Shown piece by piece: positions 43,691 to 52,396 of a stretch of DNA of 64,000 nucleotides (position 1 is the first letter of the stretch; every line of letters starts with the position of its first letter). The stretch covers positions 1 to 64,000 of the forward strand of contig JAFXAA010000016.1 in assembly GCA_017522105.1 (NCBI GenBank), in the 5' to 3' direction. The notes beneath the pieces were generated by a model. That model saw nothing but the letters and a program-made list of their open reading frames with translations. It was not told the DNA's origin and made no database searches. A program made the position numbers and the translations under genes. Origin of the DNA: Bacteroidales bacterium (lineage in GTDB: Bacteria; Bacteroidota; Bacteroidia; Bacteroidales; P3).

Positions 43691-43723
43691 ATAATAGGTG
43701 GGGCTGCCAGCGGCCTCCCCACC
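43691..43723 (-). terminator. hairpin after the gene at 43750
   Basis: Arms GGTGGGG (43697-43703) and CCCCACC (43717-43723) surround a GC-rich loop; a TATTATTATAT stretch follows on the minus strand. Confidence 0.6.
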
Positions 43724-43749
43724 TACCTTAAAAAGATGCACATGGGTTT

Positions 43750-44199
43750 CTACATGTTCTTCATCTGGGGCCACATTGACAGCCCGGAGAATGTCAGCCG
43801 GTAGGCTGTCTCACCTTCGGCGGTGCCCTCGTTGACATCCTCGAAGGCGAAACGCAGTCCCTCTTCTGTGTCGCCAATCAGCCAGCTCACGCCGTTGTTG
43901 TCGGTAGCCTTCACGATGTAGCGGCCATAGCAAAGTTCCATGAGGTCGCGCGCCGACACCTTGCCCTTGCCAGGCACTGTGGCGTTGACGGTGTGGCTGA
44001 AAGCGTCGCCTTCGGGAACTGTGTTGCAGGATGCCTCGCTGAAAAGCACTTTTGACCATGCCGCGCCTTGCGCCAGGGTGATGCTCATGCCCTCTCCCGA
44101 CGGCATAAATGCCGCAACTTTTTTAATGTCAACGTAATGCAGTGTCTTGATTCCTGCCATTGCACTGCAAAATGGATTTTTTTCGATGTTTGTATTCAT
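43750..44199 (-). CDS. phage structural protein related to the tail-tube-like pair
   Basis: A 149-residue protein beginning MNTNIEKNPFCSAMAGIKTLHYVDIKKVAAF. The SAMAGIKTLHYV start resembles the N-terminal block of the two larger paralogues, and the beta-rich remainder with GDTEEGLRFAFEDVNEGTAEGE fits a tail-tube or head-decoration fold. It is a single-gene unit with a terminator after it. Confidence 0.5.
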   Translation of the reverse strand: MNTNIEKNPFCSAMAGIKTLHYVDIKKVAAFMPSGEGMSITLAQGAAWSKVLFSEASCNTVPEGDAFSHTVNATVPGKGKVSARDLMELCYGRYIVKATDNNGVSWLIGDTEEGLRFAFEDVNEGTAEGETAYRLTFSGLSMWPQMKNM

Positions 44200-44223
44200 A
44201 AAATTTTGATTAGGGACAATTCG

Positions 44224-44239
44224 CACAAAAATTTTTGTG
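44224..44239. promoter_or_regulatory. 16-bp perfect palindrome, possible operator
   Basis: CACAAAAATTTTTGTG is a perfect palindrome 25 bases upstream of the ATG at 44199, in the gap between the early operon and the first structural gene. Confidence 0.45.
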
Positions 44240-44256
44240 TGCGTTTTGTGTCTGTT

Positions 44257-44751
44257 TTATTCGTTTAACTGCTTGATGTCCTGCAAATAATCATCCTCTT
44301 TGTGTCGGAACTTCCTTTGATAGTATTTCTTCAGGGCCTCGAAGCTCAATTCGTCCTCCTCGATGCCGTGTTTATCCAAAAAATGGCGCATGACCTTGTT
44401 ACGTTCTATGCCTGTTGCAACATGGAACACGGCTATCTGGTAGCACAGCCGTTCTCTCTCCTTTCGATAGATTACTCTGCTGATGTTGGCTTGCTTCGTC
44501 AGCCTGATGAAGCGTCCGTAGCGTATGAAGTCATCGTAGTAGATATAGACCTTGCCGTCCACCAGCCCTTTCGGGCGGCGGCGCAGCTCTCCGGCGGTGA
44601 TGATGTGTTTACGTTCCAGCCCTTGCACGATGACGGAGTACAGCCAGCCGTGGCCGACATCGACGGCGGTGCCGTCGTAGCTGTATTGCTCCCGGAGCAC
44701 CTTCCACGCCAGCGGATGCAGGGCGATATCTACTGTTATCTTCTCGGCCAT
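44257..44751 (-). CDS. phage protein, unknown; possible regulator
   Basis: A 164-residue basic protein (MAEKITVDIALHPLAWKVLREQY), with an Arg/Lys-rich second half. The start at 44751 is preferred because it overlaps the upstream stop region and the longer frame reads through the neighbour. As the last early gene before the structural genes it is a candidate late activator, but no motif proves that. Confidence 0.5.
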   Translation of the reverse strand: MAEKITVDIALHPLAWKVLREQYSYDGTAVDVGHGWLYSVIVQGLERKHIITAGELRRRPKGLVDGKVYIYYDDFIRYGRFIRLTKQANISRVIYRKERERLCYQIAVFHVATGIERNKVMRHFLDKHGIEEDELSFEALKKYYQRKFRHKEDDYLQDIKQLNE

Positions 44752-44753
44752 GG

Positions 44754-45152
44754 TTAGAATAGTGTCGGTTGTTTCGCTTGAACTTGCTTTATCTCGTGCC
44801 GTCTCTCGGCGGCGTGTTCCTCGTCGTATTTGGCCAGCCATTTGTCGACCATCTTCTCGGCCTCGTGGGCGGCGTACATGAAGCCGCTGCCGCCTCCCTG
44901 CTTCATCCATTCGTGCTGTTTCTTCATCATATCGACCACGACGGCAAAGAATTCCTCGCGCTTGTTTTTGAAGTTCTGCCCTTGGGAGCGGTTGGCCATG
45001 CCTATCTTGATGGTGGGCCACAGAAGCTGCTCCTGTTCGCGCATGAGCATCTTGGCCTTCTCTCTGTCTGGGTCATCCTTCCGGCAGCGGAAGAAACGCT
45101 TTTGTCGGCGGCGCAGTTCGCGCACGGCCTCTTCAAATTCCTGGGGTGTCAT
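44754..45152 (-). CDS. phage protein, unknown
   Basis: A 132-residue helical, charged protein (MTPQEFEEAVRELRRRQKRFFRCRKDD) in the early operon, overlapping the start of its upstream neighbour's end by 20 bases. The end QAKQPTLF resembles beta-clamp-binding peptides (QxxLF type), which could tether it to the replisome. Confidence 0.5.
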   Translation of the reverse strand: MTPQEFEEAVRELRRRQKRFFRCRKDDPDREKAKMLMREQEQLLWPTIKIGMANRSQGQNFKNKREEFFAVVVDMMKKQHEWMKQGGGSGFMYAAHEAEKMVDKWLAKYDEEHAAERRHEIKQVQAKQPTLF

Positions 45153-45696
45153 CTTGGAATAGTTTTAGTTGGTTTGGGTCCACCAGCTCGGGAGCGTCGG
45201 CTGGCTTGATGATATCATATATAGCGGCGAGGTGGCCGGTGGCCCAACGCAGCTCTTTGTGTAGAAGCCTTACATGCTCGGCAAGTTGCTCCTGCCCGGT
45301 AACAAGTTCAATCTTCTTCCTGGCTTTTTCTGTTAATTGTCCTCTCCATTCTATGTGGCTGAAAAATTGGTAGAAATTGTCAACCAGGCCGAAGCCCAGC
45401 TCAAAAGCGTTGTTCATTTCCAGACGTGCTCCTCGGCTATCCATCCAGCCCGGCAGCACATGGATATAGTCGCACTCCATGAGTTTTGTGATGCACTTTC
45501 TCATGGCCTGGCTCCATGGCTCCCCGCGCTGGCAGAAGTCAAACGGATTTACCACTTCCACCGCTTCGCCGTACAGTCGTTTTATTTCGTATGCCGCCGC
45601 GTCGAACTGTGCTTTTGCCTCGTCATAGTCCCTGTCTGTTACAGGGCCGCAGATGTAAACGTATTTTGCCATATCTTTAATGTTTGGTTTGCTCAT
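45133..45696 (-). CDS. DUF4406-type (nucleoside 2-deoxyribosyltransferase-like) protein
   Basis: About 187 residues. The first half contains KYVYICGPVTDRDYDEAKAQFDAA and the DYIHVLPGWMDSRGARLEMNNAFELG block of the DUF4406/deoxyribosyltransferase-like fold. The second half is helical and unknown, and ends QLKLFQDD, another possible clamp-binding motif. The start may be 45696 (overlapping the VapE-like stop) or 45672. Confidence 0.7.
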   Translation of the reverse strand: MSKPNIKDMAKYVYICGPVTDRDYDEAKAQFDAAAYEIKRLYGEAVEVVNPFDFCQRGEPWSQAMRKCITKLMECDYIHVLPGWMDSRGARLEMNNAFELGFGLVDNFYQFFSHIEWRGQLTEKARKKIELVTGQEQLAEHVRLLHKELRWATGHLAAIYDIIKPADAPELVDPNQLKLFQDDTPGI

Positions 45697-47114
45697 CAGA
45701 ACGGACAGCCGTCTTGCTCTTGGGTCGCTCCTTCTACGTCCTTCCACTCTGCCGGATAGCGGAAATCTTTGCAGGCTTGCATGAGAACGTCTTTGTAGAT
45801 GCTGCCCTGTGCTATCTTCACGGTGTAGAGTTGCAGCGGCATCATGCCGCGCTCCGGGCGGCGCATGCTCAACTTTTGGTATTTGTACTTTCGCATGGCC
45901 GTCTGAAGGTTGTAGCTCTTCAGGCCGTTGTTGCCGCCCACCTTTTTCAGCACACTCAATATCTCGGTGAACTGCATGTAGTAGTTCCATTGTGCCTTGC
46001 CGTCTGTCGGCTCAAAGCAATTCTTCAGCAGCTCGTTCTCTTCCACCGGCGCGATGAAGTTGTCATCCATGAGGTCGATGATGCGGAAATCGTCCTGAGT
46101 GAAGATGTATTTGCTTGGTGCCGCGTCGCACAGTTCCTTCACCTCGGCCCAGACGGAATCAATATCGACCTCCGAATAGCTGACATCTATGTCCTCGATG
46201 GCGAAGCATAGATAGCGGCGGTTGTTGGAGTCTCGCAGGAAACCCGCCTCGTTCACCGAGCCGCAGAAATTGGCTATGCGCGTCTGCTGGATGCTGTGCT
46301 TGGCATATAGCAGACGGCGGGAAACCTTGTCCTGTGAGATAATCGACTTCATGCTGTTGTAGTCCTTGCCGAAAATGTTTTCCATCTGGTCATCTACGTT
46401 AATCCAGATTTTCTCCACCAGGTAAGAGGCGGTGAGGTAGTTGTTAAGTGTCGGCTCGATGTGGCCGGTGTGGCGGTAGTCGTCGAGTCCTCGAGGACAA
46501 AGGAAGTTCAAAAACGAGGTCTTGTGTCGGCCCTGTGCGCCGATCAACAAGAGCATAACGTCGTTGAACTTCTCGCCGGTCATACACTTGTAGCAAGCCA
46601 TCAGCCACTTTACGAAGTAAAGCTCAAACAGTTGGCGGTAGGTCTTGCCTTCTATCTCCCCTTCAATGTTCGGGTCGAGCTTCACGGCATTCATCAGCTT
46701 GCGCAGCTGGCCGAGGCCTCGCAGCTGTAGGCCGTCGGTGTATTCCTTAACAGGGTTGTAGTTATCAATGTGGCTACTGTGTAGGATGGTTGCCAGGTCG
46801 CTCTCCGGCTTCTTATAGCCGAGGGTCTTCAGCCAATAGATGATATCGGCCTCTGACTGGTCGTCGAGTTCCTGCCAATCTTCCGTGCCTACTTCCCGCC
46901 ATTCCATCTTCTGCCTGATACGGTTACGCCGGAACTCGTACCGCTTCGACAGGTTGTTGTGCATCCGGGTAATCTGTGGCGTAATCTCCTTCTCAGGCTT
47001 CTTTCCTTGCTCTTTCTCTTGGCCTTTGTCCTGGCCGTCCGCTTCGGGGGTTGTGGGTGTGGCCATGTTGGGGTTGAGGTCTTCGGGTGCCGGTGTCTGC
47101 TCTCTTACTTTCAT
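45696..47114 (-). CDS. VapE-like (virulence-associated E) P-loop ATPase
   Basis: The 472-residue protein has a disordered acidic N-terminus (about 1-50) and a VapE-type helicase-like core, with a P-loop variant LIGAQGRHKTSFLNFL near 206-221 and KIWINVDDQMENIFGKDYNSMKSIIS. In phages such proteins serve as replication helicase/primase partners. The second Gly of the usual GxGxGKS/T is replaced (GAQGRHKTS), as in part of the family. Confidence 0.82.
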   Translation of the reverse strand: MKVREQTPAPEDLNPNMATPTTPEADGQDKGQEKEQGKKPEKEITPQITRMHNNLSKRYEFRRNRIRQKMEWREVGTEDWQELDDQSEADIIYWLKTLGYKKPESDLATILHSSHIDNYNPVKEYTDGLQLRGLGQLRKLMNAVKLDPNIEGEIEGKTYRQLFELYFVKWLMACYKCMTGEKFNDVMLLLIGAQGRHKTSFLNFLCPRGLDDYRHTGHIEPTLNNYLTASYLVEKIWINVDDQMENIFGKDYNSMKSIISQDKVSRRLLYAKHSIQQTRIANFCGSVNEAGFLRDSNNRRYLCFAIEDIDVSYSEVDIDSVWAEVKELCDAAPSKYIFTQDDFRIIDLMDDNFIAPVEENELLKNCFEPTDGKAQWNYYMQFTEILSVLKKVGGNNGLKSYNLQTAMRKYKYQKLSMRRPERGMMPLQLYTVKIAQGSIYKDVLMQACKDFRYPAEWKDVEGATQEQDGCPF

Positions 47115-47662
47115 TTCTTGACCTCCTTTCCCTCTTCGAGGTCAACCGAGATAGGCACATACTCGCCGCCGAGCACCCAGCATCCGGGACCGGCGTTGGG
47201 ATTGTCTGCCACGAAGCGGCCGTCGCCGAGGTCACACATGCCCCCCTGCCAGTCGTACCCCTCTCTGTGTCCGTTAGGCCACCCTTTCACGTTGCCGACA
47301 CAGGCCACAGGGTTTAAGCCGTCGTCGCGCCACTGCCAGCGTGGCTTCAGCTCGTAATAGACGATGATGCCGACGTACCTGTCGGCCAGGTTGTCTTTCC
47401 GCACAGCCATGATCCTCTCGCTGATGTCTTCGGCGATGAGATTCATGGTGATGTCGTTGGTTATTTCAAGACGGCGCAGAATGCCTTGTAACGCAATGAT
47501 GAACTTCTGCATCTTTCCCGCATTGCCTTTATACCATTTCGACAGATTTTCTTCTGTCTGCAATGGTATTTGGCTCTCGTACCAATCTTTTTGTTCGGTC
47601 AGGTATTTGCAGACTTCCTCGATGTACAGGGCGGCCGTGTCTGGTGTATAGTGAAAAGCCAT
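47111..47662 (-). CDS. phage early protein, unknown
   Basis: A 183-residue protein with helices in the first 90 residues and a Trp/Gly-rich second half. It overlaps the VapE-like start by four bases, so translation is coupled. Confidence 0.5.
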   Translation of the reverse strand: MAFHYTPDTAALYIEEVCKYLTEQKDWYESQIPLQTEENLSKWYKGNAGKMQKFIIALQGILRRLEITNDITMNLIAEDISERIMAVRKDNLADRYVGIIVYYELKPRWQWRDDGLNPVACVGNVKGWPNGHREGYDWQGGMCDLGDGRFVADNPNAGPGCWVLGGEYVPISVDLEEGKEVKK

Positions 47663-47668
47663 AGCTTG

Positions 47669-47929
47669 TTAGTTTTGTCTTGTGTCGATTTCGCCGATGC
47701 GATATTTCTCCATTTCGGAGTTGATTTTGGCCTTTGCTCTCTCCACTTTCCTCTGTCGTGCTGCATGTTCCCGCTTTATGCGAAGCAGCACGTTCTCTAT
47801 AATGATGTTCTCTCTTTTCCCCTTGGCCACCTTGATGACCATTGACAGGGAATAGTTGTAGCCCTCGGCTTTCAGCAGCCCGACGGCTTTGTTACATGCC
47901 CCGTAGGGCAGTCCTTCAATTTTGCTCAT
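47669..47929 (-). CDS. small basic phage protein
   Basis: An 86-residue, Lys/Arg-rich protein (MSKIEGLPYGACNKAVGLLKAEGYNYS). A helix-turn-helix is possible in the first 35 residues. Its ATG overlaps the methyltransferase stop. Confidence 0.5.
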   Translation of the reverse strand: MSKIEGLPYGACNKAVGLLKAEGYNYSLSMVIKVAKGKRENIIIENVLLRIKREHAARQRKVERAKAKINSEMEKYRIGEIDTRQN

Positions 47930-49494
47930 GATGCTATCCTTTCTGCCAGCGCCTCGCAAAGGCGGCGGCTTGTGGTCACCTCTACGGCGTTGCCTATGAA
48001 TTTCTTTTGTTCGCTCTGTGTGCCGACGAGCTTATATCCGCGAGGGAAGCCCATGATGGCCAGCAGCTCCTCAACTTTCAGCATCCGCATCTTGATGTCT
48101 ATGATGCCGTAGGCGGCCATAAACTCCTTGATGGTGCGTGTCATGGGGCTGTCATCCTCGTACACCTCAATGCCGACTCCCTCGGTGGTTTGCACCAGGT
48201 AGGGCGGCATCTTATCCATGCGGGCAATGAGGGTGAAGCAGGGACTATCCACGGAGCCACCGGCAGAACTATACTGTGGATTCATCAGGAAGCAGCTCAC
48301 AAGTGAGTGCTTCGGCTTGGTGGTCAGTGTCCCCGCTGGCGCTTCTACCGAGGTAGGCTTGCCGCTCTTGTATTGAGCGTCGAGGAAACGCACCTGTACC
48401 TTGGCCACCCGGTCGTGGGTGGTGACAGTGGGCGCGGGGCTGTCAACGGATGCCATGCGGCCATTGCCGTAGTAGGTAATAATGGCGTGGTGGTCTTTGG
48501 TGGTAATGGCCCCGGCTGGCTCGTCCACGCTGATGTTCTTGCTGGCATCGTGGCCGCTGAACTGCTTGGATAGGAAATGGCATGTTGCCATTCCGAGACG
48601 GTTCTGCGTCGCCACGGTGGGGCACGGCTCGTCAATCGACGGCGGCGTGTGTACGCCAGTCTTGCCGTTTACGCTGTTGTATTTCAGCAGCAGGTGACAT
48701 TCATGGCCACCGGCCACGAACTTCACCAGGCCGGCATAGATGCGGCGTAGTGTGGCCTCCACCAGCGGCTTCTTCCGTCCAAAGATACTTTCGCCCTCAT
48801 CGTCGAAGTCCAGCACCTCGCGCACAGGCCGCCATGGCTTCATGTCGAATAGGCCGCCGCCCTGCTTGGAGTGTGTCGGGGTGGGGAAGGCTCCCGCCAG
48901 CCCCACGCGGACGAACTGGCCGAAGAAACGCTTGCGGCTGGTGTAGGCCCCGAAGTCGGCCGAGTTAAGCAGTCGCCAGTCGAATGTGTAGCCGTAGCCC
49001 TTCACCTTCTCGCACCAGCGCACATAGTCGCGCCCGGCATCCTTGCTGATGGGCTTGCCGTTCTCGTTGAGCGCACCCCACGACATGAATTCTTCCACGT
49101 TCTCAATCTGTATGTAATCGGGGCGCAGTGCCTCGATGTAGCGGAAGAGGTGTTCGGCGAGTGTCCTGCTGTCCGCGTCGCGGGGAAGGCCACCCTTGGC
49201 GCGGCTGAAATTGGTACACTCGAGCGAAGCCCACACCACCAGCCGAGCCGTCGGGTGCTGCCGCCGTGCTTCGTCGGCGATCTGCACCAGCGGCGACAGT
49301 TCCAGTGTGCGGATGTCCTCGGTGAAGTGCTTGGCTTCGGGATGGTTGGCGAGGTGTGAAGCGATGGCGTGAGCGTCGTGGTTGACACAGGCGATAACCT
49401 TGGCGCACTTCTCGCCGTGGAGCGTGGCCAGCTCTACACCTGTCGAGGTGCCACCGGCACCACAGAAGAGGTCGATGTAAAGCAACCGTATCAT
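47926..49494 (-). CDS. DNA cytosine-5 methyltransferase, variant catalytic motif
   Basis: The 522-residue enzyme has motif I DLFCGAGGTSTG (residues 8-19), motif VI QIENVEEF (Glu131-Asn132-Val133) and motif VIII RKRFFG. The catalytic Cys93 lies in LECTNFSRAKGG, where most family members have PCQ; an ECTN-type motif IV is known in a phage and Bacteroidetes branch. A repetitive target-recognition region (about 275-400) follows, with recurring blocks of the type VDSPAPTVTTHDR. No restriction gene is adjacent, so it likely protects phage DNA. Confidence 0.87.
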   Translation of the reverse strand: MIRLLYIDLFCGAGGTSTGVELATLHGEKCAKVIACVNHDAHAIASHLANHPEAKHFTEDIRTLELSPLVQIADEARRQHPTARLVVWASLECTNFSRAKGGLPRDADSRTLAEHLFRYIEALRPDYIQIENVEEFMSWGALNENGKPISKDAGRDYVRWCEKVKGYGYTFDWRLLNSADFGAYTSRKRFFGQFVRVGLAGAFPTPTHSKQGGGLFDMKPWRPVREVLDFDDEGESIFGRKKPLVEATLRRIYAGLVKFVAGGHECHLLLKYNSVNGKTGVHTPPSIDEPCPTVATQNRLGMATCHFLSKQFSGHDASKNISVDEPAGAITTKDHHAIITYYGNGRMASVDSPAPTVTTHDRVAKVQVRFLDAQYKSGKPTSVEAPAGTLTTKPKHSLVSCFLMNPQYSSAGGSVDSPCFTLIARMDKMPPYLVQTTEGVGIEVYEDDSPMTRTIKEFMAAYGIIDIKMRMLKVEELLAIMGFPRGYKLVGTQSEQKKFIGNAVEVTTSRRLCEALAERIAS

Positions 49495-49691
49495 TGCTGC
49501 CTCTCCCTTCTTTGCTTCAGCGCCTTGCGCAGTTCCTTACACTTCTCGCGGCTCACCGAGCGGCAATCCTCCCAATAGGGAGCCGTGTCCGGCATTTGCT
49601 GGTTGCATTGTGCGAATGGTTTGCACCCTTTCTCTGTCGTGGCTGTCACCAGGCGCGGACAGCCTATAAGTTTGCAATATCCTATCTTCAT
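49491..49691 (-). CDS. small cysteine-rich phage protein
   Basis: 66 residues with six cysteines in pairs in the first two thirds (YCKLIGC, then a GC, QC and DC pair). It is probably a zinc-binding fold. It overlaps the methyltransferase start (ATGA). Confidence 0.55.
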   Translation of the reverse strand: MKIGYCKLIGCPRLVTATTEKGCKPFAQCNQQMPDTAPYWEDCRSVSREKCKELRKALKQRRERQQ

Positions 49692-49703
49692 TGTGCTTGC
49701 TTT

Positions 49704-49991
49704 TTATTGGTTCCAGAATGCACCGCTGTAGTCGTACTGTCGCACCGGCTTGTCGTAAGGGCCGAGGCCCGAAGACACGCTCATCGTGCGCGGCAGCCTC
49801 ACGTTGTGCTTGCGGACTTTCAGCTGGTCGCCGCCGCGATGGTTCCCGACGGCGCAATAAAGCTTTATCAGGAAGCTTTTGTCGGTCTCGCCGAGTACCT
49901 TTACTTTGACCTCTTCGCGGTAGAAGTTGCCCTGAAAGTCGGGTCTCCTTCTGACGTAGGTGCCTTCTACAGGCGTTGCATACATTTCCAT
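49704..49991 (-). CDS. small phage protein, unknown
   Basis: A 95-residue basic, beta-rich protein (MEMYATPVEGTYVRRRPDF) in the early operon; no recognised family. Confidence 0.5.
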   Translation of the reverse strand: MEMYATPVEGTYVRRRPDFQGNFYREEVKVKVLGETDKSFLIKLYCAVGNHRGGDQLKVRKHNVRLPRTMSVSSGLGPYDKPVRQYDYSGAFWNQ

Positions 49992-49995
49992 TGTT

Positions 49996-50220
49996 TTATA
50001 GATTTAGCATGTACTTTACTAATGTTTCATCGGACACCGTGTTTACAAATCTCCTTATTTCATCAGCTCTTCTTTCTATGCTTTCTTTGCCTACTCTGTT
50101 TTCGCAGAAATCCATTCCGAGGTGGATTCCTTTATCCATATTGCACTGTAACATGGTGCCGTTTCCTGTCCTGATGATTTTAGCTCTCAGGCAGCTTTCG
50201 CATCTTCTTTGTGCGCTCAT
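49996..50220 (-). CDS. small zinc-ribbon-like phage protein
   Basis: 74 residues with CESC, a later QCNMDKG and FCEN, so four cysteines in a treble-clef-like order. I took the Met at 50220 because it overlaps the upstream stop (ATGA). Confidence 0.55.
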   Translation of the reverse strand: MSAQRRCESCLRAKIIRTGNGTMLQCNMDKGIHLGMDFCENRVGKESIERRADEIRRFVNTVSDETLVKYMLNL

Positions 50221-50534
50221 TTTCTTTTCCTCCTTACTTTCTTTAGTCTGATGATAAACACTGGATAATTGGGCGCACCCCATTCAGGGCGGCCTTTTCC
50301 GACGTAGATTTCTTCAACGTCACGTAACATTGTGGTGTTGGTATAGCCACGGTGAAAGCATATCTGCTTTACGTCTGTAGGCACTGTTATGCCGTTGGCG
50401 TAAATCATCATGTGGCACTTGCTTATTACTTTTTCCCAGGTCGATATGTCCCGGTACTCTTCCAACTTTTCTCCCCGCTCTATCATGTCGTACCACTGAT
50501 AGCTGTTGACCAAGTGAAGGATGCCGTCTGTCAT
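50217..50534 (-). CDS. ASCH-domain-like protein
   Basis: The 105-residue protein has the ASCH/PUA-like signature WYDMIERGEKLEEYRDISTWEKV near residues 14-36. Such domains bind nucleic acids or modified nucleosides. Its role in the phage is unknown. Confidence 0.65.
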   Translation of the reverse strand: MTDGILHLVNSYQWYDMIERGEKLEEYRDISTWEKVISKCHMMIYANGITVPTDVKQICFHRGYTNTTMLRDVEEIYVGKGRPEWGAPNYPVFIIRLKKVRRKRK

Positions 50535-51061
50535 TCCGCACCTCCTTCCAGCAATCCTTCGGCCTCTTTTCGGGTTATCTCTATGATATCCTTAAACTTT
50601 TTTTCAAGGTCGTATCGGTCGGACATATAGACAACGATTGCTCCATTGTCGCATATTTCAACGTATGGGTACGCAAATCTACCGCTCATTTCGCACTCCA
50701 GTATCTCAAACACTCGGATTATCGACGAATGAGGCATGTTGTTCAGCTTTTCCCTTATCTCTCGCCCGGCTTTCGTCCGCTTGTTTGGGACATACACGCC
50801 ATCCTTACCAAACTCCTTATGTAGCACCCATGTTTTAGGCGGCAAGTTTTCGGGATGATTGAACTTGAAGCCATTGAATTGTGTACAACGCTCGAAGTTC
50901 TGCTGACCGTTATGGCCAACAAACTCATTCCAATCATCACCCACTATCTCCTTCACGAGCTTTCTGTTATTCTCTTCGATTTCCAGCTCTTTCTTACGGA
51001 GTTCGTGCAGCTTCTTATACAGGTCGCCTTTTTTGTTGGTTATTTTATAATACATTCTCAC
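50531..51061 (-). CDS. phage early protein, unknown
   Basis: 176 residues, with a basic helical start (KKGDLYKKLHELRKKELEIEENNRK) and a mixed middle. It overlaps its neighbours at both ends. Confidence 0.5.
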   Translation of the reverse strand: MRMYYKITNKKGDLYKKLHELRKKELEIEENNRKLVKEIVGDDWNEFVGHNGQQNFERCTQFNGFKFNHPENLPPKTWVLHKEFGKDGVYVPNKRTKAGREIREKLNNMPHSSIIRVFEILECEMSGRFAYPYVEICDNGAIVVYMSDRYDLEKKFKDIIEITRKEAEGLLEGGAE

Positions 51062-51314
51062 CTCCTTCCTGGTAGTCTCCGCCCTCTTCCTGGATGCGGC
51101 GGTAGTTCTTAATCTCGTCGATGATGCGCTGAATTTTCACACTGCACTCATCGATGTTGCTGTAGGCAACCTGCTTTCTGCCATCGTCGATGCTGTACCA
51201 GATAGATATTCGGCTTGTGCTTGCCACGGTGCTTATCTCGATGCCGTATTCTGCGGCCGCTTTCATTACCGTGGTGAACTTGCTGCTGTCGGTCAGTTTA
51301 TATTGTTTATTCAT
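51045..51314 (-). CDS. small phage protein, unknown
   Basis: An 89-residue protein beginning MNKQYKLTDSSKF, probably a small alpha-beta fold; no recognised family. Confidence 0.45.
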   Translation of the reverse strand: MNKQYKLTDSSKFTTVMKAAAEYGIEISTVASTSRISIWYSIDDGRKQVAYSNIDECSVKIQRIIDEIKNYRRIQEEGGDYQEGGENVL

Positions 51315-51621
51315 TGTTTACCTCCTTTATTGCTTTACCCAAATTCGACATGGCATTAAGAATTTCGGAGGCGGTTAGTCCAAGCCGTGTTTTGCCTATT
51401 TCCTTCTTTAGTCCCTGGGTGGCGTTGTGAAGCTCGCTGAACTTATATTTGATGGTGTCCTTCTCTGTCTTCTGCCTCTTCTTGAACTTGAAAGACAGGT
51501 GCATATTCAGCCATCCGGCCACGATGGCGAAGCTGCTCTCCGTGGGGATGAGCATGATATCGGGTACCAGGTGTACCATTAGCCCCTTGCTGGGGGTCAT
51601 CCATACAAAGCGCACTTTCAT
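51307..51621 (-). CDS. small phage protein, unknown
   Basis: 104 residues from the Met at 51621 (MKVRFVWMTPSKGLMVHLVPD); the C-terminal half is helical (GLTASEILNAMSNLGKAIKEV). The longer frame would overlap the zinc-cluster gene. Confidence 0.45.
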   Translation of the reverse strand: MKVRFVWMTPSKGLMVHLVPDIMLIPTESSFAIVAGWLNMHLSFKFKKRQKTEKDTIKYKFSELHNATQGLKKEIGKTRLGLTASEILNAMSNLGKAIKEVNNE

Positions 51622-51791
51622 TTTCTCACCTCCTTTCTGTACTGCACGGCCACATGGTGCTCTAGCTCCGTGGCGTGTCTGTGCTGCTGGCATTCGAGGT
51701 TAAGGTCTGTGGGTCGATTCCACAGGTGGCAGAAGCGCCCATCCAGCGTGTTGTGTTCGCACGATGCGCAGGTGTGGTCTTTGGTTTTCAT
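51618..51791 (-). CDS. tiny cysteine-cluster protein
   Basis: 57 residues with CASCEH, FCHLW and ECQQH, four cysteines plus histidines in a zinc-finger-like order. Start and upstream stop overlap (ATGA). Confidence 0.5.
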   Translation of the reverse strand: MKTKDHTCASCEHNTLDGRFCHLWNRPTDLNLECQQHRHATELEHHVAVQYRKEVRK

Positions 51792-52006
51792 TCCTCGTCC
51801 TCCTTTCTCACCTTGCGGCGCTTCGCCCAGAGGGCGCATGTGTGGCTGTGGGGCGTGTGGCTGTACCCCATCATCTTGCAGCCGCCGGTCAGTGTGTCCT
51901 CGCTGCCGTCGGCTCTCCTCCTCCTGTCGTAATGCTGGCACGTCCGGCATACCATCACCGGCTGCTTCTCTTCCGGCAGATAGGGGTCTTTTTTGGGTGT
52001 TGTCAT
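51788..52006 (-). CDS. small cysteine-cluster protein
   Basis: 72 residues with CRTCQHY, GGCKMMGYSH and TCALW. The CxxCxxY and xCALW features match the neighbour at 51618 (CASCEH, FCHLW), so the two look like relatives. Confidence 0.55.
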   Translation of the reverse strand: MTTPKKDPYLPEEKQPVMVCRTCQHYDRRRRADGSEDTLTGGCKMMGYSHTPHSHTCALWAKRRKVRKEDEE

Positions 52007-52103
52007 ATCAGTTTGCTTTTGGGTTAATATTGTTGCTTGGTGGGGAAGAGGGGTGTTTCTCCCCTAATCCCCCTGCCGGTCTTTCCCGGCTGCCACCAGA
52101 GCC

Positions 52104-52385
52104 TCAGTCGCGTGGACTTTCTTGTTGTATGTCAGGTTTTGGCGAGTCTTCGACAGGTGCCACGACTACCTCCGTCGGCTGGGCGAAACGTCGGCCCTCT
52201 TCGCTTTTCATCCACTCCTTCACGTCCTCCCTCAGTCGCTTGCATTGCTTTTCGGTGACGTTGAACACGTCCAGCACGGCCAGGTCTTTCTTCGTCTGGC
52301 TAACCTGGTACAATATACATACGTCTGTGCCCTGATGCAGTCCGTGGCGCGGGCATTTCCTTTCGATACATTTCTGCGGTGTCAT
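52104..52385 (-). CDS. small phage protein with a CxxxxCPRH start
   Basis: 93 residues; the N-terminus has KCIERKCPRHGLHQGTDVC, a possible zinc-binding knuckle, followed by helical and disordered parts. Confidence 0.5.
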   Translation of the reverse strand: MTPQKCIERKCPRHGLHQGTDVCILYQVSQTKKDLAVLDVFNVTEKQCKRLREDVKEWMKSEEGRRFAQPTEVVVAPVEDSPKPDIQQESPRD

Positions 52386-52396
52386 ATTCTTTATTT

